Part shown: in pieces, positions 54,913 through 62,009 of the stretch
Position numbering within the stretch: the first letter of the stretch is position 1
Layout: every line of letters begins with the position of its first letter
Assembly: GCA_030696695.1 (NCBI GenBank)
Contig: JAUYRP010000002.1
Coordinates: 295,834-359,833, forward strand
From: Methylophilus sp.
Lineage (GTDB): Bacteria; Pseudomonadota; Gammaproteobacteria; Burkholderiales; Methylophilaceae
Length of the DNA stretch: 64,000 bases
Reading direction: 5' to 3'
Made by a program: the position numbers and the translations under genes
Notes under the pieces: generated by a model
Databases searched by the model: none
Told to the model about the DNA's origin: nothing
Seen by the model: only the letters and a program-made list of their open reading frames with translations

Positions 54913-55809
54913 ATGCGTTATCACGTCCATCACGATACAGAGTATCAATACGATAGCATCGTGACTTTGTCGCAACAAATGCTTTATATGACACCACGTA
55001 ATAGCTTTGCCCAATACTGTGAGCAACATCTGTTGACCATTTACCCTGCACCTACTGAGCGTGTGCAACACATTGATTATTTTAAGAATTATAGTGAGTA
55101 CATTGCGGTGTTCACACCACATGACTTATTAAAAGTTACTTCTAGCTTTACGATTTCTTTACAGCGTAGACCAGAGCACTCTGAATTGCAGCAAAGCCTT
55201 GCATGGGATGAAGTCGCTTATCGCTTGGCCAATGAGCATGGCATGCATTTAGAAGCAGCGAGTTATTTGTACACCTCACCCAAAATCATCTGTAGCCAAG
55301 CATTGGCCGAATACGCATTGCCTAGTTTTTGGCCAGGGCGTCCGTTGATCGAAAGTATATTTGATCTTAACCAGCGCATTTTCCAAGAGTTTGAATTTGA
55401 TCCTGACGCAACCGATGTATCCACACCACTCGAACAAGTGTTGCAAGGACGGCGCGGCGTTTGCCAAGATTTTGCACACTTGATGATTGGTTGTTTGCGT
55501 TCGTTAGGTTTAGCTGCACGCTATGTCAGTGGCTATATTCTCACCAATCCACCAGAAGGTGAGCCGCGCATGATAGGCGCTGATGCCTCGCATGCGTGGA
55601 TTTCTGTCTATAGCCTAAAATATGGTTGGATTGATTTTGATCCAACTAATAATTGTTTGGTACAAAATGAACACATCACGGTGGCATGGGGACGTGATTT
55701 TAGTGATGTATCACCCATGCGAGGAGTGGTATTGGGTGGTGGAGGACAAACGCTCAAAGTAAGCGTCACCGTGACGCCAATGCCACTTGTAAACACATAC
55801 ACTGCTTAA
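54913..55809 (+). CDS. Transglutaminase-family protein
   Basis: A 298-residue protein with an N-terminal transglutaminase-associated beta domain (about 1-85). The papain-like transglutaminase core has Cys184 (RRGVCQDFA), His228 (ASHAWISVY) and Asp243 (DFDPTNN), an intact triad. It starts two bases after the ATP-grasp gene. It is the second transglutaminase of the operon and lacks the DUF2126 extension. Such enzymes may act as proteases or amidases rather than cross-linkers; which applies here cannot be told from sequence. Confidence 0.92.
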   Translation: MRYHVHHDTEYQYDSIVTLSQQMLYMTPRNSFAQYCEQHLLTIYPAPTERVQHIDYFKNYSEYIAVFTPHDLLKVTSSFTISLQRRPEHSELQQSLAWDEVAYRLANEHGMHLEAASYLYTSPKIICSQALAEYALPSFWPGRPLIESIFDLNQRIFQEFEFDPDATDVSTPLEQVLQGRRGVCQDFAHLMIGCLRSLGLAARYVSGYILTNPPEGEPRMIGADASHAWISVYSLKYGWIDFDPTNNCLVQNEHITVAWGRDFSDVSPMRGVVLGGGGQTLKVSVTVTPMPLVNTYTA

Positions 55810-55816
55810 CAACACG

Positions 55817-57037
55817 CTAAAAGTTAGTGTTTTTGACACCTTCTTCAGCACCAGCTGCCTCGGTTAAAGCAGCCACATTTTCTTTAGTAAAAAAGCCATC
55901 AAAGCTACCGTAGCGTTGCACGTATTCAATAATCAATGATGAATGCTCAGAAGCGTTTGAGAAGATTTGTTTCAGGCCTTGCTCTTTAGAACCAATCACA
56001 TCTAGCAAGAAGCCTTTACCTTGTTGGGTGATGGCATTCACCACAAATTCAATATTTTCTAAGCCATCGCGCTCACCATCTTTGACTGCCAACGCCATGT
56101 GGTGCAAACGCGGCCCATAATTGCGCACAAATGTTTCTGTGGGTGACGGCAGTTTTTCTAAGTGATTAACAAAGTAGGGCGTGTTATTGGCCGTAAACAC
56201 TTTTGCCGGGCTTTTCGACTCTGGCAACTGATGCACACTTTTGGTCACGTTAGTAGAAGAGTTCTGATCCCAAATGTTATACGCGCCCCAAAAGTAATAA
56301 CTACTCCAAGATAAATATTCCAAAATGGCTACTTCACGGTTTTGGCTGTATACGCGCGTGGCAAGGTGGTCCACGGGCAGAATTAAATCGTCAATACGTA
56401 AATCTGCTTGCAGCTGTTTTGCACCTTCGTAAGCGGCTTGTACGTCAGAACGAATCGTACTCATGCCCAGTGCATATACCCTTAAATCATTGGGCTGGCG
56501 CTCTAAATACGCCACAATATTGTGCGTATATGGTGAAGGTTTACTGATGGCTAAATTGCCTGGTAACTCAAGTTTACGCACATCATTTTGGTTAAAAAAT
56601 CTAAACTCACGCGCTTGCTGAATTTTTTCCACCTCATGCAAATTACTCACACGAATAATCTCACCCATATAGCGGCTATTTGGCTTTTGAGAACCTACAG
56701 GGTAAATTTCATTCAGCGCACGGAAAATCCCTCGGAAATTCGGGTCTTTCACCTCACGCACAATTAAGTCTGGTGAATTCAAGTCAATGCGCAACACGTG
56801 CGTCCAGTGCGATTCACTCTCTAACGTTACCAAGTAGTGATAAGGCGTCATCAAGCATAATTCAGCGATGTAATTAATAGAGTGGTCTGGGTCAACTGTA
56901 ATCATCAATGCATCAATTTCATGCACCATTTCAGAAAGCCCAAGGCGGTCACGCTCTTCTAATAGGCGCTGCAAATACTCTTCAAAAAATGGGGAGTTTT
57001 CTTTATCGCCGTGTCGGTCGAATTTTAATGAGTTCAT
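55817..57037 (-). CDS. HPPD-like VOC-fold dioxygenase homologue
   Basis: A 406-residue protein whose C-terminal half resembles 4-hydroxyphenylpyruvate dioxygenase. The expected facial triad appears as His224 (PVDHLATRV), His312/313 (RLHHMALAV) and Glu371 (IIEYVQRYG), and the C-terminal YGSFDGFFTKENVAAL resembles the HPPD gating helix. The N-terminal half is divergent, so the substrate may not be 4-hydroxyphenylpyruvate. No tyrosine catabolism genes are nearby. It converges on the transglutaminase operon with 7 bp between stop codons. Confidence 0.75.
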   Translation of the reverse strand: MNSLKFDRHGDKENSPFFEEYLQRLLEERDRLGLSEMVHEIDALMITVDPDHSINYIAELCLMTPYHYLVTLESESHWTHVLRIDLNSPDLIVREVKDPNFRGIFRALNEIYPVGSQKPNSRYMGEIIRVSNLHEVEKIQQAREFRFFNQNDVRKLELPGNLAISKPSPYTHNIVAYLERQPNDLRVYALGMSTIRSDVQAAYEGAKQLQADLRIDDLILPVDHLATRVYSQNREVAILEYLSWSSYYFWGAYNIWDQNSSTNVTKSVHQLPESKSPAKVFTANNTPYFVNHLEKLPSPTETFVRNYGPRLHHMALAVKDGERDGLENIEFVVNAITQQGKGFLLDVIGSKEQGLKQIFSNASEHSSLIIEYVQRYGSFDGFFTKENVAALTEAAGAEEGVKNTNF

Positions 57038-57431
57038 ATTGGCTAGCCTAAATTATTTTTTTGATTCACTGTAATGGTGCGCATTAGATGAATAATGTAA
57101 AGTGTGTGTGAGAACTTTAAATATGAGTATAGTAGAAATTTACTGAAGGAGTTGTAAAAAGTCTTTTTAAATCAATAATCTATTTATAGTTATACTTTTT
57201 TAAAGCATTGTAACTAAATAATACCTAGCTAATTGCGTGCCAACATACGTTTATGTATCAGTTGATTCTGACTTTTGAAATAAGTTATGTGAATTACCGT
57301 AAATATTTGATACTAGCTTGTTTGGCAATTGGAAATTAAGTTTTGTCTATTGTTAACGATGAATCAGCGTGTAATTATGTTGATAAAAAAAGCCTACAAC
57401 ACAATAAATGTAAAGACATAAAGGACTAGCA
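57038..57431. other. 394-bp AT-rich intergenic region
   Basis: It separates the HPPD-like gene from the first island gene, and both are transcribed away from it. The sequence is strongly AT-rich and holds promoter-like hexamers (for example TTGTTA near 57349 with AT-rich -10 candidates about 16 bp on), but no RNA gene, repeat or convincing ORF was recognised. It may mark the left edge of the accessory island. Confidence 0.5.
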
Positions 57432-58016
57432 GTGGATCTATTGGTGAAAATTGGATTGGTATTGCTTGGTTCTTTAATATCTGTTGTTGCTTACTTTGCT
57501 ATAAGGTTGATCGAAGGAAAGCCTCAAAATGAAACGCTAGAAAGACACAAGAAGCTGCTAGAAATTAACAAACAGTTGAATGAACAAGGATTGGATATTG
57601 AAGGCTTAAGAAACTTGGAAACTTTGTTAATTGGAAAAACGATTGCAATAAAAAGGCATACTAGTGAACTTACCGACAAGCGCGAACCATTGATTGCAGT
57701 TCGAGGCGAAGAAGACATTACCCAATTAGATCTCAACCAGAGGGCAAGTGAGCGATTTGATCTAGCAAGTCAAAAAATGTACGACGTTATTGCTAGCATA
57801 GATGGTCGTGTTGGAGATACAGAGAGTCAGGCGTTAATGAAAAGCCAAACAGCTTGGGAGGGTTATAGTGTGGATCAGGCAATGGCCGCAGCTTCATCTT
57901 ACGCGGGCGGTAGTATGTGGAGTCTTGTATACTTCTCAGAGCTTGAGTCACTAACTATCGAGAGAACAGCAAGATTGCAGGCTGAACTAGATGAACTTAT
58001 CAGGCTGGCCAATTAA
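57432..58016 (+). CDS. Membrane-anchored LprI/DUF1311-like protein
   Basis: A 194-residue protein with one N-terminal transmembrane helix (about 5-26) and a helical soluble region. The C-terminal part (about 100-190) resembles the lysozyme-inhibitor LprI N-terminal/DUF1311 pattern: ASERFDLASQKMYDVI, SQTAWEGYS, YAGGSMWSLVY and LTIERTARLQ. The cysteines normal for that periplasmic domain are absent. The GTG start follows a good AAGGA ribosome-binding site. The function is unknown. Confidence 0.65.
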   Translation: MDLLVKIGLVLLGSLISVVAYFAIRLIEGKPQNETLERHKKLLEINKQLNEQGLDIEGLRNLETLLIGKTIAIKRHTSELTDKREPLIAVRGEEDITQLDLNQRASERFDLASQKMYDVIASIDGRVGDTESQALMKSQTAWEGYSVDQAMAAASSYAGGSMWSLVYFSELESLTIERTARLQAELDELIRLAN

Positions 58017-58143
58017 CGAAGACAAATCCAATTTTGAAGAGAAGAATTACTAACACTAGAGCTTAAGCTACTGCATTAGTATTTAAATCAATATAGCTCA
58101 TGATTTCAATCCCTGATGACAAGTGACTAAGGATAAGTAAAAA

Positions 58144-58329
58144 TTGGAAATCGGAAAAACATATGATGTTGTATTCAGAGCAGGGCATTATGAAATTGAA
58201 TATGAGCATGGTGTTAAATGCATCAAAAAAACGGCACAGTCATATCGTGTAGAAAGAGCGGATGGCAAGACGATATTGATTAAACAGGACTATATAATGG
58301 ATCTTAAGGAAGTTGAGGGTTCAATTTAA
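58144..58329 (+). CDS. Hypothetical 61-residue protein
   Basis: A small charged protein beginning MEIGKTYDVVFRAG, predicted as mainly beta strands by its alternating pattern. Translation would start at TTG, placed 8 bp after AAGGA. It lies 127 bp after the LprI-like gene and its stop nearly touches the stop of the convergent ATPase gene. No family was recognised. The good ribosome-binding site and codon structure support it moderately. Confidence 0.5.
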   Translation: MEIGKTYDVVFRAGHYEIEYEHGVKCIKKTAQSYRVERADGKTILIKQDYIMDLKEVEGSI

Positions 58330-58332
58330 GTT

Positions 58333-60243
58333 CTAATTGATAATGCTTGTACAAATATTCTTTAACTCTTTTTTCCTTAATTTGGGTATTTTTTCCCAAA
58401 AATTGTTCGCAGATAACAGTTTGATAAGCTTTTCCAAGTCTTTAGATGAGTACCCTTCAGGTAAATACTGTTCTAAGCTGCCCTCTCTTAAAATACTCAC
58501 TCCTAGTGTTTTTTGATTTGCTAGAAAATAATCTAATTTATCACACTCATCTACTGACAAATTATTTCGGACTATTTTTCTCTTAGACTTTATGTATTCC
58601 CATATTTCGGTTGCAGTACCCCATTCTTTAGTTTTAATAGCTGTTTCAATGGCATTTACCAGCGTCTCTCCATCAATTGATTTTATATTTTCAATGACGT
58701 CATGTTTAATTTCTGTTGTGTTTGTTTTAAATAATTTTTTTAAGTCGGGAGTTCCAATTTGTTCTATATAGTCAAAATCTGCGATTATGTAATAACTAAT
58801 TTTGCTTGCAATTAGAATTCTTTTGTAAGCATCGAAAAGACCTTTACCACCTACGCTTATCACTTCAGTTATTCTTCCATTCGACTCTGAGCGCCCAAAA
58901 TGATCTAGTACTTTTTCAAAAAAAATACGATCAGATAATCCTTCAACTATAACCACTTTATCGGCAAAGAATAGTCTTTCATTATTCTGACTGTTTACTA
59001 GATTTAAAAGATGTTTTGCTGATGGTAATGTTTCAGCATCTAGACGCACTATATGACTCTTCTGATCTTGGTTATATACTCTAGAGACGTACCTGATTGA
59101 TTCAGGCGAAATAAAAGTTGCTGAATGTGTAGCAAATAAAAACTGGTTGTTAGTTGATTTAGATAACTTAATAAACAATTGAAGAAGTGTCTTTTGCCAT
59201 TTAGGATGAAGATGTAATTCTGGTTCATCCACAATGATTAATGCGTCTCTAACATTTAATGCAAAAATTGCAAAAAGATAAGTAAGAAGCTCTTTTTCTC
59301 CTGAAGAAGCATTGTTAACAAGAAAGGTGGTGCCGTGCTTGTTTAACCTGATGTTGTAAGTATTTTTAAGTGGATTGATTGTTTCTAATGACCATTGATA
59401 ACCCAGTTCATTCAGAATATCAGTTAGCTTTTTAAGGTTAGCATTTTTATGGAACTCAACCTTAGCACTAACGTTATCTTTCTCTTGTAACAATCGAAAT
59501 TTTTGAGCCAGTCTTCCGATAGCTAAGCTAACAATAGATGTTTGAGTCCTAGAGCTGGCTGCATTACTATGTCTCTTAGTTTCAAAATCATTGTAGCCAG
59601 CAAGTTCTACGTGTGATTGAAAGCCTGAAGCTGAACGATTCACTGGAAGATATACTAGTGGCATAGCTAAAGGTTCTAATTCATATTCTTCTCTTAGTTT
59701 ATCGACCATTTCGAACATTCTGAGATATTGTAAGAAATAGCCAGCTTCATCTGATTCAGGGTTTTGTATTCCTCCGTTCAATACCCTGTAAGTGAAAACT
59801 GTCTTTATCTTAATCTTGGATAAATCCCAAGCAAGTGAATTACCTATCTGCAAATTTAAGTATTTTTTGCTAGCTTTTTCGATGAGACTATCAGCATCGG
59901 TCTTTATGGATTCCATATTGTTCAAATCTTTTTCAGTAACTTGAACGCTAATTTCAATCAATTGCTCTTGATTCAGTCCGTTGGTATGTTTATCTAAGAT
60001 CATATTATTTAAGGCATCGTTATACCTAAATTCATATCTATCTAAATTGTCAGGTGTTGGAACATGTACGGCATACATGGATGAGAAAAGATGTTTTTGA
60101 AGCATTATTACTATTGTATCTAGTAGATTGGTTTTCCCACCGCCATTTGGGCCAATGATTATTGTTATGTTGTCATCAACCAATAACTCCTCTCGATTAA
60201 GAAAACTCCTTACATTTTGAATGACAATTTTCTTTATTAGCAT
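58333..60243 (-). CDS. OLD-family ATPase with TOPRIM nuclease domain
   Basis: A 636-residue SMC/ABC-type ATPase. Walker A GPNGGGKT is at 31-38, the ABC signature ASSGEKELL near 310, Walker B LIIVDEPELHLHP near 338-350 and the H-loop FATHSATF near 370. A TOPRIM domain follows, with VIVEGLSDRIFF near 431, SVGGKGLFDAYK and the metal motif DFD near 491. Overcoming-lysogenization-defect (OLD) nucleases act in phage defence or DNA repair. No UvrD-like GajB partner, reverse transcriptase or toxin is adjacent. The upstream neighbour is a polytopic membrane protein on the same strand. Confidence 0.87.
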   Translation of the reverse strand: MLIKKIVIQNVRSFLNREELLVDDNITIIIGPNGGGKTNLLDTIVIMLQKHLFSSMYAVHVPTPDNLDRYEFRYNDALNNMILDKHTNGLNQEQLIEISVQVTEKDLNNMESIKTDADSLIEKASKKYLNLQIGNSLAWDLSKIKIKTVFTYRVLNGGIQNPESDEAGYFLQYLRMFEMVDKLREEYELEPLAMPLVYLPVNRSASGFQSHVELAGYNDFETKRHSNAASSRTQTSIVSLAIGRLAQKFRLLQEKDNVSAKVEFHKNANLKKLTDILNELGYQWSLETINPLKNTYNIRLNKHGTTFLVNNASSGEKELLTYLFAIFALNVRDALIIVDEPELHLHPKWQKTLLQLFIKLSKSTNNQFLFATHSATFISPESIRYVSRVYNQDQKSHIVRLDAETLPSAKHLLNLVNSQNNERLFFADKVVIVEGLSDRIFFEKVLDHFGRSESNGRITEVISVGGKGLFDAYKRILIASKISYYIIADFDYIEQIGTPDLKKLFKTNTTEIKHDVIENIKSIDGETLVNAIETAIKTKEWGTATEIWEYIKSKRKIVRNNLSVDECDKLDYFLANQKTLGVSILREGSLEQYLPEGYSSKDLEKLIKLLSANNFWEKIPKLRKKELKNICTSIIN

Positions 60244-60307
60244 ATGGAAGATACTTGTTTATTTATTAAACCCAGTTTATGTAACACGGGGGGCTATAAA
60301 TACATCA

Positions 60308-60898
60308 TTAAAATACTATCCTGCGTTTATCTGCTTCTTTTAAAAAAATCATACCCTGAATGATATTCATAAACATCATCACCAAGACCGCAATTGGAAT
60401 CAGAAAAACTGTAACAAGGCAAAAACCCGATCCAATCCATGTATATGAAAATGTTTTTAAATGTCCATTTAAGTCATCACTGCAATTCTGCAATTTGACG
60501 CCAATTAATATCATGAGTATTCCCATGATTAAAATTGGAAAAATACTTAACCAACCTGAACTGCTTGAGTCGGTAAATGTAGTCATTGCCACAGCGAATA
60601 CATTCATCAAAATTGAAGCCCACAGTAAATTGTTCGCTGCATCAAATCCTTTTTCAGTTAATAGGTTAATTAGGGTTATAGTCAAATAACCATAAAGTAT
60701 TAAGCTCAATATATTCAATACTACCGAGGCAACTTTAAGCCCTGCGAATTCTGTGTAGAAACTGAAGAAAAGTAATGGAATAGAGAGTGCTGCTGCGATG
60801 ATAGAGGCATAGCCAGCTAGGCTTAGGTCGCTTGAGTGCATGAAGATTTCCTTTAATTGTTGTTGTCGAAAATTTTCTAGGAAATCTGATTCTGTCAT
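60308..60898 (-). CDS. Hypothetical polytopic membrane protein
   Basis: A 196-residue protein with an N-terminal cytoplasmic helix (ESDFLENFRQQQLKEIFMH) and about five hydrophobic segments between residues 28 and 185, ending in KEADKRRIVF. No family was recognised. It lies 64 bp upstream of the OLD-family ATPase in the same orientation, so the two may form a membrane protein plus nuclease unit. TTTCC-complement (GGAAA) gives a fair ribosome-binding site. Confidence 0.65.
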   Translation of the reverse strand: MTESDFLENFRQQQLKEIFMHSSDLSLAGYASIIAAALSIPLLFFSFYTEFAGLKVASVVLNILSLILYGYLTITLINLLTEKGFDAANNLLWASILMNVFAVAMTTFTDSSSSGWLSIFPILIMGILMILIGVKLQNCSDDLNGHLKTFSYTWIGSGFCLVTVFLIPIAVLVMMFMNIIQGMIFLKEADKRRIVF

Positions 60899-61050
60899 AT
60901 AACTTGCAAACTAACAATTGTGAAGTTAGTCCTTAATGGAGTCACTTTAAAGTTTACAAATGTAAGCCAATCAAATGACTGCAAAAGCCCTAGGCGGGTG
61001 CACTTGAATGTGTAGGTAGGTAACGATTTAGCTACTGTTGTGCTGAAAGT

Positions 61051-61132
61051 AAAAAAGCCTTGCATTGCTGTAAGGCTTTTAAAATGTGGCTCCTAGACTT
61101 GAGCTCGAACTAGGGACACACGGATTAACAGT
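61051..61132. repeat. Decayed copy of tRNA-Asn 3' half and terminator (att-like direct repeat)
   Basis: These 82 bp repeat the region 61823-61906 in the same orientation. They comprise a terminator hairpin (AAAAAGCCTT...AAGGCTTTT) followed by the CCA end, T-arm and anticodon-stem half of tRNA-Asn. The match ends at the anticodon stem (...GGATTAACAGT). Substitutions such as CGACCTGGG to AGACTTGAG break tRNA pairing, so this copy is not a functional gene. It fits the displaced chromosomal 3' end left by integration at tRNA-Asn. Confidence 0.75.
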
Positions 61133-61174
61133 TATATAAAGCTTGAAAATTAGCTTGAGCTTACATTCTTTGAC

Positions 61175-61711
61175 TCAAACACTCACAGCACGCATCCTGT
61201 CAATTTTCTCGATAACTGCCTGATAAAGATCATGGTCGGAATCGGGGTTATTGCGATCGGGATGGTTTGCGCTACGTATTTTTTTCAGTACGCTCAAATC
61301 ATCTGACAGGTCATGTACTTTAGTCACGCGGTCACCGTTTTTAAGCATCAACCGCTGTAGCTCTGCTTCTGCATCATCGCGTAAGTCATACAGCTTTTTG
61401 CTGCCAAGGCGCCAACTGTCTTGATTTTTGCGGGGTGATAGTTTTTCCTTACCATCAAACCAAATCCATTTACCAGTATCTGCATCCACTTCAAAGTCTA
61501 CGGTAGTAATGGTGTAGGTGCGAACGGGTGGCTCGACTTCTATTTCCAATAAATTGATGACCTTACCTACATTGTCCACATTCACTACGTAATAAGCACC
61601 TGCCTCATGCGGGCGGAACACACTGCTATGAGTAGGCTCAGGCTTGTTATCGTTACTTGTTGCATTTAACTCAGCCATGCGTGCAAGCGCTCTGCGTTGT
61701 GCGTTGGTCAT
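61175..61711 (-). CDS. Hypothetical protein with C-terminal HPD (J-domain-like) motif
   Basis: A 178-residue protein located between the two att-like repeats. The central part (about 38-100) looks like a beta-rich domain. The C-terminus has LSVLKKIRSANHPDRNNPDS with HPD at 150-152, flanked by helices as in the J-domain of DnaJ co-chaperones, though helix I is not clear. No integrase or other mobility gene is present. It is probably cargo or a remnant of the element inserted at tRNA-Asn. Confidence 0.65.
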   Translation of the reverse strand: MTNAQRRALARMAELNATSNDNKPEPTHSSVFRPHEAGAYYVVNVDNVGKVINLLEIEVEPPVRTYTITTVDFEVDADTGKWIWFDGKEKLSPRKNQDSWRLGSKKLYDLRDDAEAELQRLMLKNGDRVTKVHDLSDDLSVLKKIRSANHPDRNNPDSDHDLYQAVIEKIDRMRAVSV

Positions 61712-61822
61712 TGGTATTGCTCCTTAATGAGTGAAATCTACTAGGTTCAACCGCTAGGCTACTAAACTGATAAAATAGCTTAAAGTGATATTGTCTGCGA
61801 TCATCGCCGCAGACTTAAAAAA

Positions 61823-61906
61823 TAAAAAGCCTTACATCTCTGTAAGGCTTTTAGAATCTGGCTCCTCGACCTGGGCTCGAACCAGGGACACACGGATTAA
61901 CAGTCC
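61823..61906. repeat. Intact-side direct repeat (tRNA-Asn 3' half and terminator)
   Basis: Partner of the repeat at 61051-61132. It includes the tRNA-Asn terminator hairpin AAAAAGCCTTACATCTCTGTAAGGCTTTT and the 3' part of the functional tRNA up to the anticodon stem. Identity to the other copy is high but not perfect. The segment between the repeats is about 770 bp. Confidence 0.75.
61828..61855 (-). terminator. Terminator of tRNA-Asn
   Basis: On the minus strand AAAAGCCTTACAG...TGTAAGGCTTTTT forms a GC-containing stem with a U-run directly downstream of the tRNA-Asn CCA end. An equivalent structure accompanies the decayed copy at 61051-61080. Confidence 0.8.
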
Positions 61907-61935
61907 GTTGCTCTACCAACTGAGCTATCGAGGAA
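61860..61935 (-). tRNA. tRNA-Asn (GTT)
   Basis: The minus strand gives a complete cloverleaf, 76 nt including encoded CCA. The acceptor is TCCTCGA/TCGAGGA with discriminator G, the D-arm TAGCTCAGTTGGTAGAGCA, the anticodon loop CTGTTAA giving GTT, and the T-arm CCTGGTTCGAGCCCAGG. It is the probable attachment gene of the adjacent island. Confidence 0.97.
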
Positions 61936-62009
61936 TTGGTGAAGGCGCTATAATACTGGCTAAGCGGCATTCGGTCAATCACTACTCAGCATTATTTAGG
62001 ATTATTTTG

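Noticed and set aside
57253..57339. 28-codon ORF in the region left of the island (MYQLILTFEI...)
   Set aside because: No ribosome-binding site, no terminator and no supporting context, in contrast to the ORF at 16428.
58333..60898. Gabija system or retron
   Set aside because: There is no UvrD-like GajB, no reverse transcriptase and no ncRNA next to the OLD-family gene.
61785..62009. Upstream in-frame extension of the AsmA-like gene
   Set aside because: It runs across tRNA-Asn on the opposite strand and its terminator; ATG 62010 gives a normal signal-anchor N-terminus.
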